64,000 nucleotides of DNA from Carettochelys insculpta (GCF_033958435.1 NC_134150.1:35273501-35337500); one strand, 5' to 3'; shown: positions 1-11,817, counted from the first letter of the stretch. The notes: a model not told the origin generated them from the letters alone. A program made the numbers and translations.

Positions 1-659
1 ATCCAATTTGAAAAAGTGAGTTCTCCCATCCCTAGCGTGCAGTGTTCCTTTATTATGTTCTCGGTGATCAGGTGCAAACAGAACAGGAAGCCCTGATAAG
101 CAATACACTCACTGCTCATACTCAGTTCCTATTTAAGCTCAGTGTTTTGTCAGGGAGTCCCTAAGGCAAATATTTCCACTGGATTGACAATGCCTTTGCC
201 TGTTGTTTCCTTAATCCACATGCTTTTCTTAGTACCTGTGTTTTGTTTAGCAAACCTATTGATCCAGATACAATCGTCCCTTTCAGAGTCTGAGTTTTAT
301 TTAATAGCAAATCCATTTGGTGTCCTGGGGATGATACCTTGGACTTTTAGAAAGCTCAGAATTCAGCCCTTAAATCATACTGCACAGTGCTTCAACAGAA
401 AGGTAAAGCTCCTGGGTCTTCAGCAGTTGGTAGCCCCATGCCCTTTTGAAGCTCTGGGGCAGCTGCCCCTTTCCTCACATATTGATGACAGGTTCCCTGG
501 TGACAGGTCTTTTGACTTGGGGTTTGTGTGAAGAATCTGGCTTTCATCCCTCCATTGTACTAATATTGGCTTTTAGTTTGACCGTTGAAGAGAAGCCTGT
601 GGTATAGTCCTAGCCTTAGCAGTTGGAGAAGAATAGAGACAAAATATAGGAAAACGTAC

Positions 660-745
660 TAAAAGAGACAGAGGTAGCTATGTTAGTCTGTACTCCAACA
701 AAACAAAGCAGCAGAAAGGTAGCACTTTAAAGACTAACAAAATGA
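660..745 (+). repeat. Interspersed SINE-like repeat, 5' fragment
   Basis: The stretch runs from a GAGGTAGCTATGTTAGTCTG-like start to 'AAAGACTAACAAAAT', the same order as in the copies at 6950-7110 and 63204-63300. The hallmark words are 'gtTAGTCTGt' and the complementary 'agACTAACaa', so the unit folds on itself. This family is common in turtle and crocodilian sequence as far as I recall; I do not have a certain family name. The copy is diverged and lacks the downstream 'gcataagctttcgtgggc' block. Confidence 0.55.
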
Positions 746-2071
746 TTTATTCAGTGGTGAGCTGTACCGAGAGAGAGAGAAAATGAAGTCAGTGCCTGGG
801 AAGAATTACAGCAGATCCCAGATCATAAGACCCACCAGCTGAAAGATAGATGTGGGTTTTTTTTCCAGGATTGCTGCTGACTGGGGAGTTCTTTAGGATG
901 GCACCCAGAAAGGCACTGTAATAAGGAGAAGTGTTATAACATTTTGTTATCTGAACAAGCCATTTCTTGTACCCTGGTGAATAATGCAGAGGTCAGCAGG
1001 GTGTGACATTTCAGTGTGGTAGGATAAGTTAGTGCAGTATAGAGCTTTTGGCAAAATGGCACTCCTGGATGTCAACTTATAGATAGAGAAGAGCCTTAGG
1101 TGGTGTCAGTTGTCATATAGCTCCATTAATTTCATTATCATAAAATAAAAGTATTACAAGAAATTCTGGGTGCTACACAGCCTCATGCCATGTATTTAAG
1201 ATCTTGCATTCACTTTTTCCTATTTTCTAGCTTGTTTCTCTGTCCTCTGGTTTTTGAAATGGGGAGACTGACCCATTGAGGCTCCAGTCCTAGATTTAAT
1301 ACATTCTCAACAGCCAATCCTCCCCCCGACACACCATTTCTCCCAGAAACGAGCAGGGCTCTGCATGGTCATGGGGGACTGATTATTGTCTGACTATGCA
1401 GAGGAAAGGGTGACATGGTGTATATGTAGAGTGCTGCCAAATGTACAACTTAGCTGAACTACAGATGAAGAAATTGTTCTGTTTGTTACCTTTAATTCAT
1501 GTAGGTCCTAAAGTCTAGATGTGAAAATGACAGGAACAACTTTGCCAGACTGAAGTGTATCTTTGAAACTGGCAGTGTCCTGCTTAGAAGAACTGGTCCA
1601 AAATGGCACTAGAAGTACAGATGAGACTTAGATAACATGAAAAATTTATCGAGTTTGGCCAAAATAGCTAACTAAAAGATGGCATTTAAAACAAAAAGTT
1701 TAAACTTTGTGGTGGCTCAGTCTGTCCTTTATTATAGCCTAAAGCTGAATGAAAGTTATGGGTTGCATCCTCTGGTACTGTAAATAGTGTAAATTCGCTA
1801 AGTCAAGGATTCTGTTTTGAGGTAAATCCCACTCTGATGAACACCTAAGCATGGGTGGGACTTTACTCATGTGAGAATCTCACTGGAGTTGTGGATCCGA
1901 AACTCTTGAAATGGAACTGTGCTGATTTCTACTCATTGGGGGTTTGGGCCAAAATGCTTGTGGAATCTCCTGTGTAAGTACTGGGCTCCAGCAACTCTGC
2001 TTTATCTGAGTAAAGTAAAGGTAAAAATGAGGGCCATTAAGGGAGAGGAGGGAACTAATGATAATATAAAC

Positions 2072-2917
2072 CGTGGTGGGCAATTTTTTTTGATGAGGGG
2101 GACCACTCCAAGATTTTGGTAGTGTGGCCCTTGACCACTTATCTTATGGAGGGGATGTGGGGTCTGGGTTGGAGGATGGGTATAGAAGGGAGGTAGGGAA
2201 CTGGGGTGCTGAAGAGGGTATGGTGTCTGAGAGGGAGTTTGGGTGAAGGAGGGGGTTGTGACCTCTGGAAAGGATTGGGGTCCAGAGTCCAGGGGACGGG
2301 GGTGTGGGTTCAGGAGAGGATTTGACCTGAGGGGAGGGGCTGTAGGTGCAGGGCATGGGAGGGAATTCTCAGGACCAGGGGAAGGAGGGTGCAGAGGGTT
2401 GGGTGGTGACCTGGGGCAGGGGAATGGGGTGCAGCATTTGGGAAGGGATATGGATGCAGGAGAGAATTTGACCTAGGCGAGGAGTGTAGGAAGGAGTGCA
2501 GAGTCTGAGATGAGAGGTATGGTGTCAGAGGCAGCCTTTGGACAGGAGGCACTTACCTGAGTAGCTCTTGACCGGCAGCATACTCAGGCAAGCTTCCCTG
2601 CTGCCAGCAGTTGGAAACCAGCCAGTGGGAGCTGAAGAATTGTGCTGCACTTCCCTTGCCCCCGGCAAAATCTCACCTCCTATTGGCTGGAAACTGGCCA
2701 ATCTGAGTTGAGAAATTTTGCTGCAGTGCTGCTGCCCTCAGCAAAATCTCTTGGCTCTCATTGGCTGGTTTTTGGAGCAGCTCATGAAACTGGCTATTGG
2801 GAGCTCAGATTTTCATGGATCAGGGGCAGCACCCAAAGCTTTCCTCCCTTCATAGCCATAGGGATCAGCAGCAGACAGGATTAAGAGACTTGGTGGACTA
2901 TATCATGCCTGCCCCTG
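2072..2917. mobile_element. Non-autonomous hAT element (846 bp)
   Basis: The left end, CGTGGTGGGCAA, is one base short of the usual hAT-type end CAGGGGTGGGCAA. The right end is TGCCTGCCCCTG. They are flanked by ATATAAAC (2064-2071) and ATGTAAAC (2918-2925), an 8-bp target duplication matching at 7 of 8 positions, which is the hAT signature length. The interior has a G-rich purine tract (2150-2470) and then degenerate tandem units around 'attggctggaaactggccaa' words (about 2590-2800). There is no transposase reading frame, so it would need a partner element to move. Confidence 0.7.
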
Positions 2918-2994
2918 ATGTAAACTAGTCATAAATTTCATCCTTCAAGGATTTTCAGAATGCTTCATTGACATTAATTCAGCCTCCTGACATC

Positions 2995-3080
2995 CCTGTG
3001 AGGTTGAAAGTATTGCTGTATCCATTTTATGAATGGGAAACAAAGCACTGGGAGCAAGGAAATCCTTCATCTTGCATGTA
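2995..3080 (-). repeat. MIR-like SINE fragment, antisense
   Basis: The order 'tgtgaggtt...tatccattttatgaatgggaaac' resembles the central-to-3' part of an amniote MIR/CORE-SINE read backwards. It is short and diverged, and only word-level similarity supports it. Confidence 0.35.
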
Positions 3081-4710
3081 TGTCTCTTAACACAATTAAA
3101 AATCAATAGCAGAATGTTTGAAGATACACACCAATATTCTTGACCAGGGCAAACCTGATTTAGGTATTCAAAGCTTTCAAAATATACATTTAGAGTCTGT
3201 TTTTTCTCAGCTGCAGAGAATGCATGCACAAACATGTACTTTTCAAACAAATGGGGTATTTGCAAAGGCAAAAAATTAGATAAACACAAGTCATAAAATA
3301 TATTGTTGTTATTTCTGTCTCTTGTGAAACTTTCATTGATCCTGATAAGTTTCAAATAGACCCTTTCCTCAGTATCGTCCTAAAAGAAGAAAATGTTTTG
3401 CAAGTGAGCCATTTTATGACCTATGCAAAAGTTCCAACATTTCCTGCACGTAGTTGTGGTTTAGCAGCTCTCTGGAAATACGTAGAAGGAAGTATGCACT
3501 TGGAGGATTAAGTGCCATACCCTGTCTGGTCTTGTGAATTGTGGGAGAGTTAGTGTCAGAACAACTCCAACAATATGAAAGTGGTAAAGCTTGCTATATT
3601 TGAGCTAACCAAGCTTAAACACTTGGGAGAGGGAGCTCTGGGACACAGCCATTAACCTGATACCATTCATTCCTGATCATTGGCAGACCTGCTGGATTTC
3701 CTAAAGGTTTGTTTTCTTCTTTTGTGTTTACTTTTATCTTCTCTGTAGTTGGTTTTCTTAGAAGTGGCCTGGAACCAAATCCAGAAAGCCTCAAATACAG
3801 ATTATGCCAATGTGCACCCCTCTCCCTACATAAAAGGGTAACCCAGAACTCCACATTTAAATGCTGCACAAAGTTTGGACTCTAAATTTGCAAGTTAGGC
3901 ATGTTGCTGGATCTACTTTCTTAAAAAAATCTTTTGTTTTTTCCCCCTCAAATTTGAATATCAGTTTTTCCTTTCTTGGCTTTTCTCTCACACATTTAGC
4001 AGTCCAGGACATTGGGTTTTTCCTCCAGTTTTTGTGGGTCAGGTATTTCTTGTTGCATATACTCGGTCTGAACAATCTGTCATCCAATTATTTATAGAGC
4101 CTAGCCACTGTTGTGTAAAAATATTATAAACTATCCAGCCACCATTTAGGAGCGATGTTGGTCATAAAATCCGTTTACTTATATTGATTTTCTGGGTGTT
4201 CACTATAGTTTTGTATTCACCAGTGATGTCTGAAAAGGGAAGAGCAGTTAACAGCTAATGGCAATTTTCTTTAATGGTAATAGTCGAACACCTGGGTTTG
4301 ACTCAGAGGATTCTTGGTTCAAATCATGTAAGTCAAATCTAGGACTTAAAACTGGCTAATATTGCCTTCTTAAGATGAATATGTCCTTTTTATTAACAGT
4401 ATTAGAAGCCACTGTCCACTGGTGTTTTTGTTTATGTAAAACAACAGCAATCTAGTAGGCTTGTTTGCTGGTAATTTAATAAAATTTTCACTTGCTCAGC
4501 TAGCGTTTCATTTTCTTTTGGGAAACGTCAGATCTGATGGACATGCAATATGCATTGTAGCCTTTGCTACACATGAAGTTTATCAAACCTACAGAAAATG
4601 GATGGAATATTTCGCTTAATTAAGCATTTGGGATCAAGAAAGTGTGGAGGATAAATCCTTGGTTTCAGCATGGGAGTGATCTGTGCAGCACAGTATTGCT
4701 TTCAGAACAG

Positions 4711-4746
4711 AAATTTGTGGCTTCTTGGAAATTTGTGGCTTCTTCT
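4711..4746. repeat. 18-bp tandem duplication
   Basis: The word AAATTTGTGGCTTCTTGG at 4711-4728 is followed directly by AAATTTGTGGCTTCTTCT at 4729-4746. This is two copies with two end mismatches and no other recognisable content. Confidence 0.8.
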
Positions 4747-4830
4747 GGTGGTTAGTGCAAGGAGCTGAGAGTCAGAAAGGCCAGGTTCTACTCTTAACTT
4801 TGCCACTAGTTCTGGGGTATGAGTCTTAAT
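4745..4830 (+). repeat. MIR-like tRNA-derived SINE head
   Basis: The stretch 'ggttagtgcaaggagctgag' followed by 'ccaggttctactctt' has the spacing of a tRNA-derived A box and B box in the MIR-type SINE order. After it comes 'actttgccactag', which fits the MIR body. Confidence 0.45.
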
Positions 4831-6949
4831 TAGTTAATTTGCAAGGTGATTGGGGCTCCATAGAAGGTACTGCTGAAGTACCCAATGATGGTATTTTCAA
4901 TCAAGGGTATGGGGGTGGGAGGGGACAGTGACCCTTTCAAATGACATATTTTTGTGCTTTATTCTGGAGCATTTTTTCCTTGACATTCTGTTGCTGTTTT
5001 AATCTCCCAGTGTCTTTCCCAGAGTTTAGAGTGTTAGCTAATGGGGGTACCTATGTCAGACATTTCCATGCTATAGGGTTTATTTTGCTGAACACCCTTG
5101 ACTGTCTGGTGTCTTCAGAGCACGCCTTCTTACATTCAGAGCCAGAACAGCTGGGTGGAATTCAAGACCAGAATTTTCTCTCCTTCAGGCAAACAGACTT
5201 TTTGGCACTGCAGCTGTTTTTGTTATAAAGTGATATGAAAGTTTTGGCCAGTTATGAACTTCAGTCCTCAGGAGTACATGACCATCAGTCTATCCAGCCA
5301 GCTGGAGCTGGTAGAAATATTTTTCACAGAACAGTTTTTGGTCAGTAAGTGCAGTTTCATCAAAATCTTAATGTCTTGTAGGAACATGTGTATTTTGACA
5401 AAATGGTCAATGGAGAAAAATCAAAACAAATAGATTTGACTTTCTTGTTTATTTGATCATGTCAAAACGTGATTTGATTTTTATCATTTGGATTCGCTTA
5501 ATTTTGAATGTTTATTATATCAAAATATTGATTATAATAGATATTATACGTAATGTATTATTTTGACATTATCTAATTGAAATGATTCAGTACTATCGAA
5601 ATTGTTTGGATGGTGTTTTTTAGTTTTTGCACCCCATGGGAAAAATGAGAATTTTAGTTCTTTATTCTGATTTGAAGTGAAAGCAGAGTTTGAAATGCCA
5701 TGGTTCCCAGTGGAATGGTCAATCTGTTTTCCAACTAGAGCTGCAGCCAGTCTGGGACCCTGTTGATGATAACCTTAATATCTCTGAAGCCTAATCTCTG
5801 TGCTTGGTGATCCATGGTGCTTTAGGTGAGCAGCTGATTCTGATAATACACTGTAAGGGTTTTAATCCATTGGCATTAGAGAGACACTTCTGATTTTCAT
5901 CAGGTGAGACCAGGCTCAGATCCTGATGTTGGAGGCACATTCATTACCCAGGCAGGCTTTAACTATTGCTGCTCTGGTTACCATTAATTATCCTTCACTT
6001 GGAATAAAATTAATTCTGAGTTTGAACACATATCCAAAAACATGGGGAAGGGGAAAAACCATGAAAAGATGCTTTCACGTTTGTTAGGTGCACAGGAAAT
6101 AGTTTGTAGGATCTTTTCTGATGCAGGAAACAAGACCTTCTAAAAGGAGATAAATTTTTATCCAAGGAATAGCCTTGCTGTTCTCTTCCACAGGACTTGT
6201 TTGATCATTTTTTTTGTTTTCACTATTCATTGAAACACCCCCAACTGCAAGAAAAGGCCATAGCAGCTGAAAAGAAATGAGAAGAAGTTGGAAAAGCAAA
6301 TGCACACAAAATACTTCTAATGTACCCTGGAAAGGCATGTACGCTTTCCTGTGCCCTTAATGGATTTACGTCATTGTAGCTGCTTTTATAATTTTTGGTA
6401 TCAAGCCTGTGACCTTTGGGAACATTCAACTATTTCCTTATTGGCTATGACCCTAGCTGAACACAGGCCATTTTTAGCAGTTCTGCTTAATATGGACAAA
6501 AACTGGTGCACATGTTGCATTGAGAATGACTGTTGAAGCATTTATGCAGATGCTATAAACTATTTATGTGTTTTCTTTAACATTTTCACTGCATTCGGTT
6601 GTTGCCAAGACACTACTCAGATAACTAGATGGCAGCTAGGGATTGGAGAATGAGGGAGGATGGTGCATAAATGATGGTATCTGCAAAATGTCATTTTAAT
6701 GCAGATTGGTGATCTGACATAGAAGTCTAGTGGCCTGTGATAGTCAGAGTCTTCATCAAAAGCTGATTGTAGTTAGTGGGAATCCTTCCATCAACCTATA
6801 AAGGTTTTGGATCAGCTGAAGTTAATTCTTTTTATTGTTTTTTAAAAGTTAAATATTTAATATTTTAAATTTAAAGAAGATATAACATTCTTTGTCACTG
6901 CTGCCTGTTAAAATAAATGGATGATAATGGAAACCCTTGTCTTTGGTGA

Positions 6950-7110
6950 CAAGTTTCAGAGGGGTATCTGCGTTAGTCTGTTTCAGCAAAAAAAAAAAAA
7001 AAAAAAAAGACTCTTCTGGCACCTTAAAGACTAACAAAATTATTTAGGCATAAGCTTTTGTGGGCTGCAACCCACTTTGTCAGATGCATCATTTCTTTGA
7101 TAGATTCTTG
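6950..7110 (+). repeat. Interspersed SINE-like repeat with internal A run
   Basis: It starts near 'cagaggggtatctgcgttag', has 21 A residues at 6988-7008, then 'ggcaccttaaagactaac', 'gcataagcttttgtgggc' and 'cactttgtcagatgcat'. This is the same family as the arms of the palindrome at 63241-63784. It ends about 200 bp before the CMIP exon at 7308. No target duplication was found. Confidence 0.7.
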
Positions 7111-7307
7111 AAAAGTCTCCATTACTTTCATGAATGGCTGGGTTGAAGCTGACAGTTGCACAGTAGAGCGCCAAGGTCAGTGGTTTCAAATGCATGCAAC
7201 TTTGAACTGCTTTGAGGTTTCTGAAGAACACGCAGGGGGTTTGCTTGTGTTTGAGCTTTGACAGAATCTAATGGTTCCATTTGTGTGTTTTTTGTTTTTA
7301 ATTGCAG

Positions 7308-7358
7308 GCTGCAAACAGTTATCTGAGAGACCAGTGGTTTCACTCTTTGCAGTGGAAG
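7308..7358 (+). CDS. CMIP: CMIP exon: end of PH domain
   Basis: This 51-bp exon encodes 17 residues, AANSYLRDQWFHSLQWK, the C-terminal helix of the CMIP PH domain. The acceptor is ATTGCAG/GCT and the donor AAG/GTAGGT, both phase 0. The Trp-rich DQWFHSLQW word is the conserved PH C-terminal helix. The frame stays open past the donor, but the next CMIP residues (KKIYKYKK) are at 38792, about 31 kb away, so the donor is real. Residues are about 143-159 in human numbering. Confidence 0.95.
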
Positions 7359-7678
7359 GTAGGTTTTGCATTTGCTATTTTCCTTGTAATATTAACAGTT
7401 GTAACTCTGAAGTGTCCTTTCCCCTTTGACAACACCATCTATCCATGGCTCACAAAGTGTTATATGAGTGCAAATGCCAAGAAGCACTCCTTGGTAAGGG
7501 TGCCAAGAGTGGCATGTGAGCTGATTTTCATTGGCATGCAAGGCAGAACTCAGTGTTGTCCGTCCCACCCACCCCCGGTGCAGCCAGGAACTTGCTCAAA
7601 GCCAGGCTGCCTGTGGATTAACAAAAGACAAGCTAATGCTGCCAACCAGTGTGTACATTTTAAAGCTGTCTCTGAATC

Positions 7679-7702
7679 TTTTATTTATTTATTTATTTAT
7701 TA
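7679..7702. repeat. (TTTA)n microsatellite
   Basis: There are about five to six TTTA units in a row, within the intron. Confidence 0.9.
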
Positions 7703-7861
7703 GCAAAGCTGTTGTAAGTAGGACTATGAGTGACTTTAAAAAGTATCACCAGCACTCAGGCCATACATAGAGATCAAAAGGTCAAATTTCAACACTCTGC
7801 CTCAGATAGGTTGTTGACCTCTGGCCTAGTGCTATAAGCCTGTGGTGGCCTCCATACTGTA

Positions 7862-8340
7862 CAGGTTGCACCTCTTTGGTCCAGCACCCTCAGGATCTTG
7901 CTGGTCCTAAAAGAGGCAGTTTGCTGGACTAGGGGAAGGTCAGTTCTAGCTCCACTCCTGGGCTTGTCTCCCAGCTCTGCACCAGCCTCAGTTACCCCTG
8001 CCTTGTTGCCGGCCCCCTGCCTGGCGCTACTCAAGGCTTCTGCTGCTGGCCCCACATTCCTCCAGATGGCTTGCTGTCAAGCCCGGCTTGGGTACCAGCC
8101 CTGGTTGGGCCCCCTGCCATGCTGCTGGGAGCGCCTGCCACTGGCCTGCTTGGGCTGCCAGCTCAGCTCTGCTCCCAATGGCCGTGCTCTCACAACACAC
8201 CCCAACCAGGACCCTGGCCATCCAGCCCCTCTTGGGATGAGCGCTCCAGCCATCTGGTCCTGCATGGGCAGCTGGCCTGCTACTGCTGACCTCCCCTATA
8301 CTCCTGGCCAGCTGGCCCTGTCGTGTTCCCATTTCTGGGT
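7862..8340 (+). repeat. GC-rich interspersed element, left end of a MITE family
   Basis: The start 'caggttgcacctctttggt' matches the left inverted repeat of the element at about 52307-52632. A related 'gctggactaggggaaggt' word follows at 7920-7938. The rest is GC-rich sequence with degenerate 'gccagctcagctctgc' words. A matching right end was not found, so the right border is a guess. Open frames here on both strands come from the base composition. Confidence 0.4.
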
Positions 8341-8379
8341 TGACGGTAAGGCAGACAAATTAATCATGAGATTCTAATC

Positions 8380-8743
8380 CAGGGGTGGCCAACCAAAATA
8401 GCTGTGAATAGAGTATAAAGAGCCATGTATTATGTATTTATTTTGATCTATCTATATGTATCGATAAAAATATATAATACATGACTCAATACCTGTCTCC
8501 TCTCCCAGAGCCAGGCACCCCCAGCCCTCCTGCTGTAACCCAAACCCCCTCCCTTCCCTGCAGAGCCAGGCATCCCCGGCCCTCGTGCTCTAACCCAATA
8601 CCTGCATCTCACTGGAGCCACCACAGCCATGTGCGTGCACAGAGTGGCCGTGAGCAGTCTCCATACGTGGCTCCAAGCAGGAGCTGCATTTCATTGAGCA
8701 AAGAGGTACATATGGCTCAAGAGCCATGGGTTAGCCAACCCTC
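8380..8743. mobile_element. Non-autonomous hAT element (364 bp)
   Basis: The ends CAGGGGTGGCCAACC and GGTTAGCCAACCCTC are imperfect inverted repeats. They are flanked by TTCTAATC (8372-8379) and TTCTAATA (8744-8751), an 8-bp duplication matching at 7 of 8. The interior has a pyrimidine-rich block with two copies of a 'gagccaggcaYccccRgccct' unit (about 8510-8590). There is no coding capacity. Confidence 0.75.
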
Positions 8744-9429
8744 TTCTAATATATGTTGCCCATGTACTTCATTTTTGTTTATTTGTGTGAAGCTGGGACG
8801 AGAGTATCTTTTAAAGTTACTTATTAGTCATAATTAGCATCTGGCTGTTTATCAGTCTGTTTTATATTTAAATTATCTGCAATTACACACAGTTTTGGCT
8901 GTTGAGAATTCAAGATTCTCACATAATTTGTTGTGCTCTTTGGGAATGAGGTTGTTGAACACGGGCTCACAAATGACACTCTATGTCAAAAACACATCTT
9001 TCCAAACTGTCAGAGCTTATGGCCTTTAAAGGATCCGTAGATGAATTCTGTTACAGGTCTAAATTGGTCATGAAGACACATTTTTATTTGGGAATGAATG
9101 GGGTTGTTATGTGTACAAATCCCATAGTATAAAACAGTAACTTTCCCATATGGTTTTTGGGGTAGAGGCATTAGCAACGGACTTTTCTTTGGCAACATTC
9201 CAGCACAGTCCAACAGGCGAACTTTTCTTGGTCCCCTGTCAAGATTCTGTTCTGCCTACAACACGTGCATAAGAAAATAGATGGAGGTCCTTCTCAAAGA
9301 AATCCTTTAGTGCAGACATTATTGGATTGTTCAGATTGTGGAAAAATAGATACCAAGAAAAAATTAGTTTTATTCCTGTTTTGTACAGTTAGACTTCTTT
9401 TACCAGCTACTTACAGAGAAATGAAACAG

Positions 9430-9570
9430 AGGAAAATTAAGGGATAAATTTGCTTTTAAATCTCATGATTTGGTTTACCCATGCAGGTATAATACCTGCT
9501 TTACAGCTGTATTGTAAGGCACATTTAATACTTTGAGATCCTGGGCTAGAAAGCACTATGTAAAATGTGA
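9430..9570 (+). repeat. MIR-like SINE, 3' part
   Basis: The words 'taatacctgctttacagctg', 'tgtaaggcacatttaatact' and 'ctttgagatcctgggc' match the order of the 3' half of amniote MIR-like SINEs. It is diverged, with no visible ends. Confidence 0.4.
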
Positions 9571-9839
9571 ACTATTAATGTGTTCTTTCCCGTTAATAAG
9601 CTACACACCTTGACAGTCTTTTGAGGACGTTAAAGTAATTAGTGGGAGGAACAAATGAAGAAAATGTGTGGCTTTCAGTATTTTGAGTCTGCTTTGCTAT
9701 GTTATGTGATGACTTATTTTCTGGTCAGTATCACATTTTGTGTGGTGACACCTCAGTGCTTTACTGCAGTGCCCAGCAGCCTTTATCACCTTATGGCACC
9801 CTTCAGCACTTGTTATAATTTCACAGAACATCCAATATC

Positions 9840-9861
9840 TATCTGTCTGTCTGTCTGTCTA
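9840..9861. repeat. (TCTG)n microsatellite
   Basis: There are about five tetranucleotide units, at the edge of the inverted-repeat element described at 9872-10112. Confidence 0.85.
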
Positions 9862-9871
9862 TCAATCCAAT

Positions 9872-10112
9872 AAAATCACAGGCACTGAGTTGGACAGGGG
9901 AAGTTGGGAGTGCCTGGCTGTGGGGGAGGGGATTGGGAGAGATATATACTGTTTGCCACTGTGTGTGTGTGTGTGTGTGTGTGTATCCCAATCCCCTCCC
10001 CCTCAGCCAGGCACCTCCAGTCCACCAGCTTTAATTCACTGTCCTCCCCCTCCCCCTTCCCTACAGCCAAGCACCCCCAACTTCCCTTGTCCAACTCAGT
10101 GCCTATGATTTT
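9872..10112. repeat. Inverted repeat around a TG microsatellite
   Basis: The left arm starts 'aaaatcacaggcactgagtt' and the right arm ends with its near-complement 'aactcagtgcctatgatttt'. The arms pair over about 60-75 bp with mismatches. Between them are (TG)12 at 9961-9984 and pyrimidine-rich units like those inside the hAT element at 8380-8743. It looks like a relative of that element with an inverted internal segment. Confidence 0.65.
9961..9984. repeat. (GT)12 microsatellite
   Basis: This is an uninterrupted 24-bp dinucleotide run in the loop of the inverted repeat 9872-10112. Confidence 0.95.
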
Positions 10113-10214
10113 CCAGAGCTGCCACGTGCTTCTCCTGCCAAGTGGTGGGGTGTGTGCAGAGTGGCAAACAGTATACTAGTTGTGGAGCACTGCACTAGTC
10201 CCAGCCTGGGGAAG

Positions 10215-10605
10215 TGAATAGAACCCAGGATTTCTGGCTCCCTGTCCCCTGCTCTAACCACTAGGCTCGACTCCACCCTCTTCCCTGGTGAGTGATAGAA
10301 CACAAGGGTTCTGGGTCCCAGCCTCCCTCCACTCCAACCAGTAGACTCCCCTCCCGGCAGTGGGATAGACATTCACCTCCTTCTGGCAGGGAGTGGAGTG
10401 AAACCCAGAAGTTCTGGCTCCCAGGCTTCCTTCTCTAACCACTAGGCTAGACTTCTGTCCCCTTCCTGGGAGGGGAAGGGGCAGGGGGATAGAACCAGAG
10501 ACTCCTGACTCCTAGCCACAAGGCTAAGCTCCCAGCCCACTCCCTGGGGGTGAACAGAACCCAAGAGTCCTAGCTCCCAGCCCCCTAACTACTAGACTAG
10601 ACTCA
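10215..10605 (-). repeat. Tandem array of about five tRNA-like SINE heads
   Basis: Read on the minus strand, each unit has an A-box-like 'TAGTGGTTAGAG' and a B-box-like 'GGGTTCTATtC'. The complementary A-box words lie at about 10257, 10336, 10438, 10514 and 10586, a spacing of 72-102 bp. The unit resembles the tRNA-derived head of amniote MIR-like SINEs without the body. Units have diverged well from each other, so the array is old. Confidence 0.6.
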
Positions 10606-11784
10606 GGCATGCGAAGTGCCACTTTGCAGCACAGGAGTGTGCCATGGCACACTTGTTGCAGAGCAAAGCTGCCATGTTACTCATGATGAGTATCCTTGCT
10701 GTTTGAATGATTCCATTGATGTCTTGTGCATTGCTGGATTGAAACCAGAGTGTTTAGCACCTTGCAGCATCAAGCCCATACTTTGATTCAAGTTCTCAGC
10801 AGTAAGATTCAAAATGTTAAGGACTTGATAATCCTCTCCCAGTTCATGACTTCACCCATTGTCTGCCTCTATTTAGGTGACAAATAGGGATGTGTGCAAA
10901 GGCTGTGCTAAGCCCTGGTGCTGCTGCTTTTTGCCATTTGACTGTGCCTTTTACTAATATCCCAGTGTATGATTGATGCAAATTTAGCCTTTAAGGTAAG
11001 ATTATCTTACTGCTTATGCAGCCATGCAGCAGAATAAGGAGACATCATGAAAGTTTCATGGGCTGCTATTTCGCCTCCAGCCTTCATGGGCAAGGAGTGA
11101 GCAGGAGGAATAATGACTAGGTGGATTGTCTCACCCCACCCAGCATGCCTGCCAGGAGAGCAGAAGCTAGTGGTCTGGGCCGGCAGATGACCTCCTCAGA
11201 GAAGGGGAGAATTAACCCAGATGTTCACTGAGTCTCAGGTCCTCTGCTCCATTCACAGGGCAGATGGTAAATGTACGACCTAGCCTTGAAGATTTAAAGA
11301 GCAAAGAAAAACTGGCTTGTTTCATACATCTTCCAATGATACAGCAACAACTTCACTCTGTAGAGGCTGTGCTTAAGAATGAGCTTTGTAAACTTTCCAG
11401 TGCTTGCAAGCAAGCTTCTCATTCTGGGAAACCTTAAGGAACTGATCCTGAGTGGATATTTGCTGCATAGAAAAATTAATTTTTGCTCCTCTTACTTTTT
11501 AAAGTTCTTTTTTAAGAGACAAAAGCATTATCTTGATTGGAAAGGTCTTCCTTTTGCCAGGAATAGGAAGCAATTCTTTTCCATGGAACAGTGGCAGAGC
11601 TTGAATCATGGCCCATATACCTTGTGTTAACACATTCCTGTTTGCTGGAATACAGTAGTTTGTAATGTGCAAGTTGCATTATTTTTCCAAGGAGGAACAT
11701 CCACTAACTTCATACTATTTACCTTGAAGCATATTTAGCAGTTCAAGTGAATTCATAATGGCAGCAAGGGCAAAGTCAGGATGT

Positions 11785-11817
11785 CAATAAGTGGACTCCT
11801 TGCAGGTCCACTTATTG
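11785..11817. repeat. Perfect 12-bp hairpin
   Basis: CAATAAGTGGAC (11785-11796) pairs exactly with GTCCACTTATTG (11806-11817) across a 9-nt loop TCCTTGCAG. The loop word TCCTTGCAG occurs again just downstream at about 11819. No T tract or gene context points to a function. Confidence 0.8.

Larger units (their letters stand above)
1..7307 (+). other. CMIP intron (3' part), upstream of first exon in window
   Basis: No coding exon was found here. The region holds a SINE-like repeat fragment (about 660-745), a hAT-type element (2072-2917), an antisense MIR-like stretch (about 2995-3080), a MIR-like head (about 4745-4830), a short 18-bp tandem duplication (4711-4746), and a copy of the GTTAGTCT-type interspersed repeat with a 21-bp A run (about 6950-7110). 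The rest is AT-rich unique intron in which I recognise nothing. The open frame at 142-531 has no start context, splice sites or recognisable protein. Confidence 0.8.

Noticed and set aside
142..531. Open frame of 129 codons near the left edge
   Set aside because: It has no splice sites, no recognisable protein and ordinary intronic composition; likely chance.
7302..7703. Long open frame running through the first exon in the window
   Set aside because: Only 7308-7358 matches CMIP; the rest is intron read-through with simple-repeat content at its end.
8027..8332. Overlapping open frames on both strands at 7.9-8.4 kb
   Set aside because: This is GC-rich repeat interior with stop-poor composition; no protein family is recognisable.
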